A stretch of DNA of 32,464 nt from a virus. The notes below the pieces were generated by a model. The model saw only the letters and a list, made by a program, of their open reading frames with translations, made no database searches and was not told the origin of the DNA. Each line of letters starts with the position of its first letter. Positions within the stretch are counted from its first letter, which is position 1. Shown piece by piece: positions 15,685 through 26,487 of this stretch. The stretch spans positions 107-32,570 of IMG/VR virus record IMGVR_UViG_3300000101_000081; one strand, given 5' to 3'. The translations under genes were made by a program, and so were the position numbers.

Positions 15685-16278
15685 ATGAAAAGTTTATTAG
15701 AAATATATAACAACCAAAAAGAATCACAACCTGTAGATGGTACTCCTATAGATGGAGGAATAACTAACAACCCATCATCTGGCTTTATTCAAAGATATAA
15801 TGCTGATAATGCATATTATACTACTAATGAAGGAGTAGTTAGAGCTAATATCTCAACTAACGATTTAGTTCAATCTACTAAAATATCAGCATTAGATGTT
15901 GAAGATGCTGCAGCTGGTGTAAAACAAGGGGGAAGTGGAGGACCTAATAGAACATCTGCAGCTAATGGGGAAAAGTCATCTTTTATAGATGGGGGAGATT
16001 ATAAAGTTTTAAGATACCCTACAAGAGCAAAATTTATAGATACTACTATAAATTCTGAAGATGGGGGAACATTAGAAACAATGACATTACAACAATATAC
16101 ACCTGATAGAACTTATTTAGAGGTATTATCAGATCCAAATTTAGATATTGAAAAAGTTGTTGGCATATCCACAGACCAACAACCGGCAGAAGGAGGCATA
16201 CCTGATAGTATAGATGAAAGTATTGTTCCTGAAAATGTTAAACCTAAACTTAATGATTTAAAAAACTTTAATATATAA
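15685..16278 (+). CDS. Structural protein, unknown
   Basis: 197 residues, hydrophilic and Gly/Asn/Asp-rich (DAAAGVKQGGSGGPNRTSAANGEKSSFIDGGDY). It has no recognised domain. Its position just after gp6, 10 bases downstream, suggests a small baseplate or tail component. Confidence 0.65.
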   Translation: MKSLLEIYNNQKESQPVDGTPIDGGITNNPSSGFIQRYNADNAYYTTNEGVVRANISTNDLVQSTKISALDVEDAAAGVKQGGSGGPNRTSAANGEKSSFIDGGDYKVLRYPTRAKFIDTTINSEDGGTLETMTLQQYTPDRTYLEVLSDPNLDIEKVVGISTDQQPAEGGIPDSIDESIVPENVKPKLNDLKNFNI

Positions 16279-16282
16279 TTAA

Positions 16283-17728
16283 ATGGCAATTTATAAATTA
16301 TTTCCAGAAAAAGACGCTACCTTATATACTCAAAATACTAATATGAATACAGGGTTAGATGAGATATTAGAAGCATCTACCTATTTATTAGATGATTCAG
16401 CACAAACTAGTAGATATTTAATAAAATTTTCACAAAATGAAATAAACAGTGCATATACTAGTTATATATCAGGATCAGGTATAAGTTATTTAACATTAGA
16501 TAATGCATTAGCATCTCCTATTACTGAAAATCCAACAGATTTAGTTAATAGAACTTATTTAAATGTACCTTTTACTAGTTCTACGGGAAATGGAGTTGGA
16601 GCATATGGAAATATAACAACAGCTGGAAATACTATATCAAGTATTATACTTACTAATAGAGGAAAAAATTACAAAGCAGGTGATATATTATTAACAACAA
16701 ATTTATCCCAATCTTTTTCAACTAATGGTAGAGTTTCCCAAACTACAGGCTCAATAACTTTAAGTAGTGTTGATTTTAAAAAAAGAAAATGGGGAGCTAA
16801 TTTAAAAAACTATGCTGCTGTAGTTACAAATTTAAATTCAACATCATATTTAAAGGTTTATCCTATTTCTCAAAGTTGGGATATGGGAACAGGAAGATTT
16901 GGAAATTCACCTGTTACACAAGATGGATGTAATTGGGGAGAAAGAAAAACAGGTATTAATTGGACTAATGGAACATTTAATATTAGAACTACTGGATCTT
17001 ATTCCCAAAATCAAGGAACATCAGTTGGAGGAGGAACATGGCATACTGGATCTTCTACTGCTAAAATAATAACTTCTTCTCAAACTTTTACTTATGCTGA
17101 TTCTATAGATTTAGATGTAGATGTAACTTTTGCTGTAGATGTTTGGTTTAGTCAATCTAATGAATTAGGTGGAGACATACCTAATGAAGGGTTTATAATA
17201 AAACAAACCTCATCAGTTGAATTAATTCCTTCACAATCACAAGCATCAACTTTTAAATTTTATTCTGTAGATACTAATACAATTTATCCACCAACATTAG
17301 AAATAAAATTTGATGACTTTTTCTATGGTACATCATCCCAAATGCAAACATTATACCAACCAGAAGCATTTATATCTTCATATAATAATGATGGAGTTTA
17401 TTATCCACAAAGTGTACAAAGGTTTAGAATAGCAGCAGTACCTCAATATCCTAAAAAAATATTCCAAACAGCTTCTGGTTATTTAACTAATTATTATTTA
17501 CCAAAACAAGCAGAATATGCTATAAAAGATTCGGAAACTAATGAATATGTAATAAATTTTGATAGTGAATATACTAAAGTAAGTGCAGATACAACTTCAA
17601 GTTATTTTGATATTTACATGGGAGGATTAGAACCAGAAAGATATTATACTGTTCTATTAAAAACTACTATTAATGGTACTACTAAGGTATTTGATGAAGA
17701 TATAATGTTTAAAGTAATAAATGGATAA
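16283..17728 (+). CDS. Structural protein with DNRLRE-like N-terminus
   Basis: 481 residues. The opening FPEKDATLYTQNTNMNTGLDEILEAS with SRYLIKFS reads like the start of a DNRLRE-type beta-sandwich (K/D-DATL-Y and R-x-L-I-x-F). The same fold pattern returns at SYLKVYPISQSWDMGTGRF and WHTGSST. Such domains occur in phage tail proteins and cell-surface proteins. Probably a baseplate or tail accessory; the exact role is unknown. The next gene starts inside its stop codon (TAATG). Confidence 0.6.
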   Translation: MAIYKLFPEKDATLYTQNTNMNTGLDEILEASTYLLDDSAQTSRYLIKFSQNEINSAYTSYISGSGISYLTLDNALASPITENPTDLVNRTYLNVPFTSSTGNGVGAYGNITTAGNTISSIILTNRGKNYKAGDILLTTNLSQSFSTNGRVSQTTGSITLSSVDFKKRKWGANLKNYAAVVTNLNSTSYLKVYPISQSWDMGTGRFGNSPVTQDGCNWGERKTGINWTNGTFNIRTTGSYSQNQGTSVGGGTWHTGSSTAKIITSSQTFTYADSIDLDVDVTFAVDVWFSQSNELGGDIPNEGFIIKQTSSVELIPSQSQASTFKFYSVDTNTIYPPTLEIKFDDFFYGTSSQMQTLYQPEAFISSYNNDGVYYPQSVQRFRIAAVPQYPKKIFQTASGYLTNYYLPKQAEYAIKDSETNEYVINFDSEYTKVSADTTSSYFDIYMGGLEPERYYTVLLKTTINGTTKVFDEDIMFKVING

Positions 17729-18153
17729 TGAAAAAAATAACATTAAAGGCCCAAAGATTTAATAGAGATAAATTTAATGAAACTATAGATACTAGTTTTT
17801 CTCAATTAGTAAATACCCCAAATCCTTCTTTTTTTGATGTAAACTTAGCTGAATTACCTGATTTTTGGTATCTTTATGAAAAATTCTTTTACATTATACC
17901 TAAGCTTGGAGTAACAGAATCTCATCAGTATCTTGCCAAAACTAGTGCTGAATACGCTGACTTTTCAACTATTAGTGATGAAATACAGGCTTTATTAGAT
18001 GAAATTGCTGAATTAAGAGCTGAAAATTTACAGTTAATTAAAGATGCTACTAATTTAGATAACGCAATTGATTCTAATGATGTGGGGTTTGATGGTAGAA
18101 GTCAAATAGCAAATACTCCATCAGTTAGTAATGATGTTTTCACAAGAGGATAA
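17728..18153 (+). CDS. Small tail protein with coiled coil
   Basis: 141 residues. A folded N-terminal part contains PDFWYLYEKFFYIIPKLG, followed by a strong coiled coil (ISDEIQALLDEIAELRAENLQLIKDATNLDNAI). Probably an oligomeric tail component or connector for the giant protein that begins 12 bases downstream; unknown. Confidence 0.65.
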   Translation: MKKITLKAQRFNRDKFNETIDTSFSQLVNTPNPSFFDVNLAELPDFWYLYEKFFYIIPKLGVTESHQYLAKTSAEYADFSTISDEIQALLDEIAELRAENLQLIKDATNLDNAIDSNDVGFDGRSQIANTPSVSNDVFTRG

Positions 18154-18165
18154 AAATAAATATAA

Positions 18166-21100
18166 ATGGCAATACCAATTTCTTCATCTTTAATACAATT
18201 AAATGCTGAAACTTTTTTTCAAGAAGGATTTGAATTGAGTTTAGATGCTATTGTTCCGTCAATAGAACTAACAGGATCCTTTACTGAATTTAAAAGTAAA
18301 ACTCAATTTTATATATATGATTATACTAAAACTATATTATATACAAATTTAGATTATACAAATAATGGATCATTTTTATTACCTGAATTAGGTACTTCAA
18401 CTTCACCAGCAACTGCTTCTGTTTATAATCAGTTTGAATTGTCTCCAAATGAAGATATTTACAATCAAGGGTATTCTAATGGTAAATTTTATGCTGTTTA
18501 TAATTTTATAGACTATGAATTAGGATCAGAACTTTTAAATTCTCAACCAACACCTGATAATAGTGATATAGAATTTGAAGATGTTATATCTTATAGGGGT
18601 CATCCTTATTTTATTAAAGAAATTTCTGGGGATAGAACAGAATTAAGAATTCAAAATAATTTTTTAACATCTCAACAGATAGAAACTTATTATAATAATT
18701 TTAAAAATAAATTAAGTGCTAGACAAAACGTTGATGAGTTTTATTTATCATTTACAGGTAATAGAAATTTTATAGGAATAAATAGTCAATTAGAAACTTC
18801 TTCTGAAACTACTACAACTTCAATATTAATTAAATTATATCAACCTCTCCCTACAGATTTTGAATTAGAAGAAGAACTTCAAATAATTACAAAAGTAGGA
18901 GAAACTCAAGTTTTTGAAGTAGAATTTAACCCTAATTTGGAGTTTATAGATAATTTACTTTCATTAAAAGGTCCTAATTATAATATAGATATTAAAGATA
19001 AAGTTAATAATTCTACTAATTTTAAATCTTTAAAAGATTTAGTTAATACAAATAGTTCTCAATCTTATTATCAATTTAACTCTTTACAAGATCAAAAAGG
19101 TGTATTTTTAACTAAAAATTGGGGAGATTGGAGTGAATTTGTAAAATTTTCATCTGCTGAACAAAGATTAAATAATTTTTATGATAAGATGGTTTTAATT
19201 GAAGATTATGAGGCAGAATTGTCAAATCTTGAAACTATAACAGGAGCATCAAATGCTACCTTAAATTATTCTTCTAGTTATAATTCTGTTAGCAATAATA
19301 TTAATAAAATTATTAGTAAATTTGATAGTTATGAATATTTTTTATATTACGTAACAGGATCTGAATCATGGCCTAAATATACATCAACATATCCTTACAC
19401 AAACTATTCTGTAACAAGTTCAGCAGTATTAAATTGGTTTGGAAGTACAGATGAAGATAATACTTATTTTAATACAGGAAAGAATCAAATATATTCAGCT
19501 TCTAGATATGATGAAAATAATCAAGATTATTTATATTATTTAATACCTCCATATATTACTGACAATAGTAGTAATAACCAATATGTTAAGTTTGTAAACA
19601 TGACAGGTCAAACTTTTGATGAAATGTATCTTTATACTGAAGCTGTTGAGCAAGTTAGAAATACAAATTCAGGCTTAACAGGATCAGTTTTACCTTTAGG
19701 TATGGCTGATGATGTAATAGAATCTTTAGGTTTTGAAACATATGGTAATGACTTTAATTCTATAGGATTTAATGTTAATGGGATAGGAGTATTTCCTGCA
19801 ACAGGATCAGGTTTAGAATATATTGATCGTTACATAGATATAGCTTCTGGCTCAGTTATAAATTATTATGATCAAGATCAATCTACTTTAGGATATGTTA
19901 TAGCATTATCAGATCCTTCTTTTCCTTACCCCTTAAATAATGCAGCTCAAGAAATTTATAAAAGAATTTTCCATAATATGGTTTCTTTAGTAAAAAGAAA
20001 AGGAACTGTTACGGGGTTAAGACAATTAATTAATATATGGGGAGTTCCTAATACAATGCTTCGTATAAGTGAATTTGGGGGTAAAAATAAGGATGATAAA
20101 AATGATTATGATCTATGGATGAATCGTTATAGTAATGCTTTAACTACTTATGATTATAAAAAAGGAGCATTATCACCTAGTGGATCAATAAGAATTCCAT
20201 GGACACCTTTAACAGGTAATTATTATGAAACAGCAGCTGTTCCTGATATAGCTGTTCCTGATTGCATTCAATTTAGATTTAAAGCAGCAGAACCTATAAC
20301 AGCAACATCTAATTTTTCTCAATCTTTATTAGTAAAAAATAGTAGTAATAGTGGTGGTTTCTCCGATTTTGGTATCACATTACACTACTCAGGATCACAA
20401 TCAGGATCATATTCGGGATCTGTTTTACCAACAACTAGCCAATATGGAAATTTATCTTTTAGAATATCTGCATCAGGTGCTGGTGGGTATAGAGAATCAA
20501 CTCCTATATCATTACCATTTTTTAATGATGATTGGTGGTCTGTACAACTACAAAGAAAAACTCACATATCAGCATCAAATCAAGATAATACAAATAATGA
20601 GTTTGAATTAAGAGTAGCAAATAACATATATGATGGTTATGATGGTAATCAAATAGGATTTCAAGGAGTATCAACAATTACAACCGTTGGAAATAATGGG
20701 GTTAATGAAGCCTGGAATAGATTTGCTAATGATGCAGCTCTTCCATCATCAAGAGGTATTATGCTAGGGGGATATATGTCTGCAACTGCTGACTATAATA
20801 AATTAATAGGACCAACATCAATTATAGTTGGTAGTACAGCTGGTATAGGTTTAGGTGATTCATTTTCAGGATCATTTCAAGAATTTAGATATTATAGAAG
20901 AGCATTATCATCATCTCAATTTAATGATTATGTAATGAATCCTGAATCCATTCAGGGTCATGAAGATTCAAATACTGGAGAGGGTAGTTCTTATGATTTA
21001 TTATCTTTTAGACTACCTTTAGGAAATGAATTAGAATATACTGATGTTACAGGTTCTGCAGGGGTTACTTTAGGTGCAGTTGAGGATGGAGGGGCTGTAG

Positions 21101-24100
21101 GTATTTTTAAATTTGGGGGAACACCTGATATAATTAGCTTTCCATCATTTGGGGGAAGTGCTTTAGGATCATTACATCCTTCTTTAGTTAATAAAAAAGG
21201 AACATTATATACTTCATCATTTCTTTACATGACTGGTTATAATACTGGAAGTGGTTATACTATTGTTTACGCAGGAAGTGATGGTACATATACAACATCA
21301 TTAACATCATCATACTTAGAACCTAATACCCAAATAAATTACATGGACCAGCCAGCAGCTGGTATTAGAAACAGAATTAAAAATAAAATTCAAGTAATTG
21401 ATGGTAATGAGTATGGTACTACACTATCTCCTTTTAGAAGTATACAACAAGAATTTGAACAAAGTGCTAGTTACACAGAAGATTTAAATTCATTAGAAGT
21501 TGGATTTTCATTCCAAAATGAAATAAATGATGATATAATTGCTACGTTTGGGCATGGGGTAGTTTCTGATGCAATAGCAGATCCAAGATTTATATCAGAA
21601 AGCTCAGATAGATATCCTGAATTAACTCGTATAGCAAATGATTACTTTAAAAAATATCAAGGTATTACTATCAATGATCCTAGATATACAGGATTACCTA
21701 CTATAATAGAAAAAGAATATGATTATAATAGATTAATTAAATTTTATGAAACCTCACTATTTAAGGCAATTAAAAATTATGTTCCTGCTCGTACTAGTTT
21801 AAGTACAGGAATTATCGTAAAACAACATCTATTAGAACGAAATAAAACTGATGCAGTGATTGGTATGCATACACAAACTCCTGTAGCTAAGACGCCTGAA
21901 ACCGGCTCTAATAGTTTTGGAGCTACTACTCAAACAGGATTTAATAGTATAATGTCGCAACAAAATCTTCTAATTACTTCAAGTATAGGAATGTATTCCT
22001 TAACAGGAAGTGCAGGAGGAAGTATTAATAAATATAATATTATAACTAATGAAGGAAGTTATTATTATAGTGACTCTTCTGATGTAATTACTGCTCCCCC
22101 AAATGTCTTTGTAAGTTTATTTCCTGATACTAATGTTACTACACAAAACGAAAATAGTATATTTCAAGCGGTTGATTTTAATGGAGATATATATTTAGAA
22201 TCTACAGTTGCTTTTAGATCTCAAATGAGATTTAATCCTTATCTTGCAGTTGCACCTGCTTCACCTGGAGTAGAATTTACAATACAAATAACTTCAAGTG
22301 AAAGAGGGGGAATATTTACTAATACTTTTCCACCACAAACTGCACAAAATCCCCCATCATTATTATCTGAAAACTACATAGATGTTTATCCTGATGAAAG
22401 ACTTTATGTTTACATTGCATGTGATGTTTTAGATACAGGTGGTAATAATATTTTAATAGATGGTTTTTCTTTTGAAATTGGAGAAGGAAATAATTTTGAC
22501 AAACCTGAACCAAAAGTCTCTCAACAAGTTAATTGGTATATAGATGATTTTACAGGCGAATATAAAGTAAAAGATACTCAAGAAGAATTTTATAATGGTG
22601 AGTATAGTGGTAGTAATGTACCAATGGTTCCTGCTCAATATAATCCTTATAGGATATTTGCTGATGGAAATGATCAAACACCAGACATATTTCCGTCACC
22701 ACCTTCTGTAAATTATTCTAATGGTGGTGGAGTAAATCTACCTGGGGGTGGAGGTTCAGGTAATTTTGCTAGCATAACTGCAGGAACTAACGCTATTAAT
22801 TTTGAAGTAGATAGTTCTTTAACTGCAGGTACCTATTATTATACAGGTTCTTTTCAAAATTTAGTTCCTGGTCAACTGTATAACTTTTCAGCAAATGTAA
22901 ATATTGTTGGTGCCTTAGGTTCGGGTACAGTTAATTTCGCTCCTGCTCTTACAATGATAGATTATGCTTTTTTTACTCCAAATTTTGCTTTTACAACCCT
23001 AGATGTAAATGGAGCAACAACAGCAACAAATACTGGTGTTGCGTCTGGTGCATTTAATTTTAATTTTATACCAACTAATATAGCAGCAGGTACTGTTTAT
23101 CAACCATCAGGAGAAGGTTTTGATAATGGGGGGTGGTTATTTTCAACAACTGGTGTTACTGGAACCTGCACAATTATAATTACAAATGTTATAATAACCC
23201 CTATAGGTGAATTAGGTCCTAAACATTTTTACGAAAGAGATGCTTTTACTATAGTACCATCAGCAAGTCAACTATTCCAAGCTTCTCCATATAATCCACT
23301 TCTTAATAATATAAGTGGTAGTAGAAAAAATTCTTTCTTATTTGATCAAGATTTTGATCCTGTATCACCTGGTTTTGAATTAAAAGAAGGAATCCCAAAT
23401 GATTATGCCTTAACTATTTCAGCTTCACAATTAGGGTGGGAAGGAACGGCTACCAATGAAAATTTATTAGAATACTCAGAGGTACCTGATAGTAATTATA
23501 CTACAAAAGCAATAATAAACCCAAGATATGTAGGATGTTTATTAGAAAGTGCAGACTATAATTTTTACACAGGAATACCTTCTGAAAGTTTAGCAATTGG
23601 AAGATCTACAGATACAGGAATTACAGGATTAGCAAATCCTCCATTTTTACTAACTCAAAATAAAGTTCAATATATAAATGGTGAAACTGGTAGTTGGACA
23701 GGAGACACTTCCTATGGTAAAAATGCAGTAATTAGTAGAAATCCAATTAATATTGCTCACTTTAAATCATCTTTAGAAAGTAAAGAATATTTTGGTACTA
23801 CTACTTTTAATATTGATCAATTAATTCAAATTCCTTTTGAAGAAATATTAAATGAACAATCCCCAATTATTACTTCATCTTTAATAAATGGTAGTAATGA
23901 AAATTTAATAGCAATGTCTTCTACTTTTATGCCTGGAAGAGAAGCAACAATTGTTTATAACCAAACAAATAAAACTTTTAATAATGTTGGTGGTACTATA
24001 CTTAATTATACAAATTTAGGAATTGGTTCTAATACTATATATGCTGGAGGAAGTAATTTTGAAATGTTTTCAACAAATGAATTAAAATTAGATATTTTAA

Positions 24101-25758
24101 CAACTATTCAATACTATGATTTACCTATTTGGTATAATTACGGTATAGCAACATCATCTCAAACAGCAGGTCAAGGGGGTGAAAATCCAAATATAGCGGC
24201 AACTCCTAATTCACAATCTCTTTTATTATCGGGATCTTATTATGGAGTAGGTTCGGGTCTTATTCCTTTTACAACTTCAGCTAGTTTCTTTACACCTTTT
24301 GAAAATAATTTATTTTCAATAACAGGAGGTAGTACTGATCCTTTTGAAAATACTTTTTATACTGGAGCAACAAATGGTGTAGTAATGGCTTATACAGGAA
24401 GTAGAAAAGATAAAAATAATAGAGACATTGGGGTTCTAAACTTAAAAGGACCTTTAGCTCCAACATACCCTGGAATGTTTTATACCCAAACTTCAGCTGG
24501 AAGTGATAGAATTCGTGGTGTAAGAGGAACAACACTTTCTGTGTTTAATTCTTGGAATAATTTGCTTAAATTAGGAGATATTAATCCTTTAATATCATCA
24601 TCTAATAACACAGCAACTCCCCAACCCCTAGAACAGCAAAGAGATATTGTTGCTCCTATATTACCTTGTTCTAAACCTATTATAGGAGCATATGGTTTAG
24701 AAATTGGACCTGGAAGTTTGCCTGTGTTAACACCAACAGAAGTAAATAATAATCAAAATTATTATAGGTTTAATAGATCAGGATCAATGGTTTTAGAATA
24801 TAGGGATTTTGAAGACCAAAAAATATTAATAGAACCAGGAGATGAAATTAGAGTATCATATGCCTATTATGTAAATGAAAATAACCAAGGTACTTTAAAT
24901 AAAACCTTCCAAGATTTTACAGTTTTAAGTTATGACCAATGTGCTCCTGCAATTTATACTCTTCCTATTAAAGCAGCTGATTTTGATGCCCAAACAGCTG
25001 TTTCATTTTCAGTAGCCGTTGTAGGAGCAAATACATCAGGAAATGTATTACCAAAAAGGCCATATTTATCTAATTTCCCTAAAAGTGGTTATTATAATTT
25101 TGGTTCTATGTTAAATAAATATAAGGTAGCAATGAATAATGGTGATATTTATTCTTTAGGTATTCATACTGGTGGGGGAACAATATATAATTCATCTGGG
25201 TCTATAACAGGGGTTAATTCATATAATGAAGTTAATGGTACAGGAATAATAGGAGTTACAATGTCTTTAAATGGAGATAATCATAGTCAGTATGTTGATG
25301 ATACTAATTTAGTCTTTGGAACAAATTATACTATGCAAGCTGGTGATACAACTTCACAAGCTACTGAAATGAAAAAAGTAGGTTTTGTTTCACCTGTTCT
25401 TGATATAAATGGGGTCAATCACAATACAAGTCAGGGATTACCAATAGACCCAGGATATCTTTTTGATAGAGTAGTAGTTACTCCAAACCCAAATGATTTA
25501 GATATTCCAATTCCATCAGGAAGAATATTTGCTATGACTTTAAGAAAAAGAGTTGAAGCGGATGATAGAGTTATATTAAATGTAAACCAACCATCAGGAT
25601 CAGCAGGTGCTTTAACGTTATCTGGTGATGGTTATTTAATACCAAATGATATAACTGAAATACAACAAAGAAATGTTCAAAAAATAATTAATAAATTAAA
25701 ATCTGAAAATGTATTTACACAAGACAGTCCTGACAATTTAGGAGGTTCGAGTGCTTAG
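18166..25758 (+). CDS. Giant tail protein with LamG-like domain
   Basis: 2530 residues, the largest gene here. An N-terminal region leads to VKRKGTVTGLRQLINIWGVPNTMLRISEFGG (about 608-641), a stretch I recall from large tail proteins of marine phages. A LamG/concanavalin-like jelly roll follows (about 700-932), ending in the typical EFRYYRRALSSSQFNDYVMNP. Another landmark is IKFYETSLFKAIKNYVPARTSLSTGIIVKQHLLERNK (about 1185-1228). The C-terminal half is Gly/Ser/Asn/Thr-rich beta structure. It may be a baseplate-attached fibre or adhesin; the LamG domain suggests binding of host glycans (inference). No signal peptide or membrane segment. No frameshift is seen. Confidence 0.8.
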   Translation: MAIPISSSLIQLNAETFFQEGFELSLDAIVPSIELTGSFTEFKSKTQFYIYDYTKTILYTNLDYTNNGSFLLPELGTSTSPATASVYNQFELSPNEDIYNQGYSNGKFYAVYNFIDYELGSELLNSQPTPDNSDIEFEDVISYRGHPYFIKEISGDRTELRIQNNFLTSQQIETYYNNFKNKLSARQNVDEFYLSFTGNRNFIGINSQLETSSETTTTSILIKLYQPLPTDFELEEELQIITKVGETQVFEVEFNPNLEFIDNLLSLKGPNYNIDIKDKVNNSTNFKSLKDLVNTNSSQSYYQFNSLQDQKGVFLTKNWGDWSEFVKFSSAEQRLNNFYDKMVLIEDYEAELSNLETITGASNATLNYSSSYNSVSNNINKIISKFDSYEYFLYYVTGSESWPKYTSTYPYTNYSVTSSAVLNWFGSTDEDNTYFNTGKNQIYSASRYDENNQDYLYYLIPPYITDNSSNNQYVKFVNMTGQTFDEMYLYTEAVEQVRNTNSGLTGSVLPLGMADDVIESLGFETYGNDFNSIGFNVNGIGVFPATGSGLEYIDRYIDIASGSVINYYDQDQSTLGYVIALSDPSFPYPLNNAAQEIYKRIFHNMVSLVKRKGTVTGLRQLINIWGVPNTMLRISEFGGKNKDDKNDYDLWMNRYSNALTTYDYKKGALSPSGSIRIPWTPLTGNYYETAAVPDIAVPDCIQFRFKAAEPITATSNFSQSLLVKNSSNSGGFSDFGITLHYSGSQSGSYSGSVLPTTSQYGNLSFRISASGAGGYRESTPISLPFFNDDWWSVQLQRKTHISASNQDNTNNEFELRVANNIYDGYDGNQIGFQGVSTITTVGNNGVNEAWNRFANDAALPSSRGIMLGGYMSATADYNKLIGPTSIIVGSTAGIGLGDSFSGSFQEFRYYRRALSSSQFNDYVMNPESIQGHEDSNTGEGSSYDLLSFRLPLGNELEYTDVTGSAGVTLGAVEDGGAVGIFKFGGTPDIISFPSFGGSALGSLHPSLVNKKGTLYTSSFLYMTGYNTGSGYTIVYAGSDGTYTTSLTSSYLEPNTQINYMDQPAAGIRNRIKNKIQVIDGNEYGTTLSPFRSIQQEFEQSASYTEDLNSLEVGFSFQNEINDDIIATFGHGVVSDAIADPRFISESSDRYPELTRIANDYFKKYQGITINDPRYTGLPTIIEKEYDYNRLIKFYETSLFKAIKNYVPARTSLSTGIIVKQHLLERNKTDAVIGMHTQTPVAKTPETGSNSFGATTQTGFNSIMSQQNLLITSSIGMYSLTGSAGGSINKYNIITNEGSYYYSDSSDVITAPPNVFVSLFPDTNVTTQNENSIFQAVDFNGDIYLESTVAFRSQMRFNPYLAVAPASPGVEFTIQITSSERGGIFTNTFPPQTAQNPPSLLSENYIDVYPDERLYVYIACDVLDTGGNNILIDGFSFEIGEGNNFDKPEPKVSQQVNWYIDDFTGEYKVKDTQEEFYNGEYSGSNVPMVPAQYNPYRIFADGNDQTPDIFPSPPSVNYSNGGGVNLPGGGGSGNFASITAGTNAINFEVDSSLTAGTYYYTGSFQNLVPGQLYNFSANVNIVGALGSGTVNFAPALTMIDYAFFTPNFAFTTLDVNGATTATNTGVASGAFNFNFIPTNIAAGTVYQPSGEGFDNGGWLFSTTGVTGTCTIIITNVIITPIGELGPKHFYERDAFTIVPSASQLFQASPYNPLLNNISGSRKNSFLFDQDFDPVSPGFELKEGIPNDYALTISASQLGWEGTATNENLLEYSEVPDSNYTTKAIINPRYVGCLLESADYNFYTGIPSESLAIGRSTDTGITGLANPPFLLTQNKVQYINGETGSWTGDTSYGKNAVISRNPINIAHFKSSLESKEYFGTTTFNIDQLIQIPFEEILNEQSPIITSSLINGSNENLIAMSSTFMPGREATIVYNQTNKTFNNVGGTILNYTNLGIGSNTIYAGGSNFEMFSTNELKLDILTTIQYYDLPIWYNYGIATSSQTAGQGGENPNIAATPNSQSLLLSGSYYGVGSGLIPFTTSASFFTPFENNLFSITGGSTDPFENTFYTGATNGVVMAYTGSRKDKNNRDIGVLNLKGPLAPTYPGMFYTQTSAGSDRIRGVRGTTLSVFNSWNNLLKLGDINPLISSSNNTATPQPLEQQRDIVAPILPCSKPIIGAYGLEIGPGSLPVLTPTEVNNNQNYYRFNRSGSMVLEYRDFEDQKILIEPGDEIRVSYAYYVNENNQGTLNKTFQDFTVLSYDQCAPAIYTLPIKAADFDAQTAVSFSVAVVGANTSGNVLPKRPYLSNFPKSGYYNFGSMLNKYKVAMNNGDIYSLGIHTGGGTIYNSSGSITGVNSYNEVNGTGIIGVTMSLNGDNHSQYVDDTNLVFGTNYTMQAGDTTSQATEMKKVGFVSPVLDINGVNHNTSQGLPIDPGYLFDRVVVTPNPNDLDIPIPSGRIFAMTLRKRVEADDRVILNVNQPSGSAGALTLSGDGYLIPNDITEIQQRNVQKIINKLKSENVFTQDSPDNLGGSSA

Positions 25759-25764
25759 TATAAT

Positions 25765-25795
25765 TTGGATTAGAAACAAAAAATACATATATTTA
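25765..25795 (+). promoter_or_regulatory. Bacteroidota-type promoter of the 25816 gene
   Basis: TTG (25765-25767, within TTTGGAT), 20 bases, TATATTTA (25788-25795), then TAATA. It lies directly after the giant gene stop, 20 bases before ATG 25816. Confidence 0.7.
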
Positions 25796-25815
25796 TAATA
25801 AAATACTAATAAAAA

Positions 25816-26466
25816 ATGGGATATTTAAATAATCAAGTAGTAACAGTAGATGCTATTTTAACAAAAAAAGGAAGAGAATTATTAGCTCAAGGTGGTAATG
25901 CTTTTAATGTAACACAATTTTCATTAGCAGATGATGAAGTAGATTATTCTTTATATAATCCAAATCATCCTTCAGGATCAGCTTATTATGGGGAAGCAAT
26001 TGAAAATATGCCTGTATTAGAGGCATTTCCTAATGAATTACAAACGATGAAGTATAAATTAGTTACTTTACCTCGTTCAACTGCAGTTATGCCTACTATT
26101 ATAGCACCATCAGTTATCCAATTAGTAACAGGAGAAACTTTAGCACCATCATTTACACCACAAACCCAAACATTTACAGGTGTAGAGTCAGAAGCAGATG
26201 GTTATACTGTAACTATGTCAAATATTACTTATGCTAACATTACAGGTGGAGGAGCTAATTCAAATGAAGTATTAAACCAACAAACAACTTTAGGTACTAA
26301 TGTTTCTAAAACAGTAACAGGAACTAACTTTACAATTACTGCTACCTCAATTAATATATTTGGTTCTTTAGATACATTATATGCAACTTTAACAGTTGTA
26401 GGTAGAAATACAGGAGCAAGATTACAGGTTCCATTTGAGTTAAGAAAATCAGCAGGAATGCAATAA
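25816..26466 (+). CDS. Tail structural protein, conserved in phages
   Basis: 216 residues. The N-terminal half (VVTVDAILTKKGRELLAQGG, FNVTQFSLADDEVDYSLYNPNHP, MKYKLVTLPRSTAV) is a strongly patterned domain I recall as a conserved virion protein in T4-like marine phages; the C-terminal half is Thr-rich, Ig-like beta structure. Role unknown, probably tail or baseplate decoration. It has its own promoter. Confidence 0.7.
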   Translation: MGYLNNQVVTVDAILTKKGRELLAQGGNAFNVTQFSLADDEVDYSLYNPNHPSGSAYYGEAIENMPVLEAFPNELQTMKYKLVTLPRSTAVMPTIIAPSVIQLVTGETLAPSFTPQTQTFTGVESEADGYTVTMSNITYANITGGGANSNEVLNQQTTLGTNVSKTVTGTNFTITATSINIFGSLDTLYATLTVVGRNTGARLQVPFELRKSAGMQ

Positions 26467-26487
26467 AAATTTAAAACAAAAAAAAAC

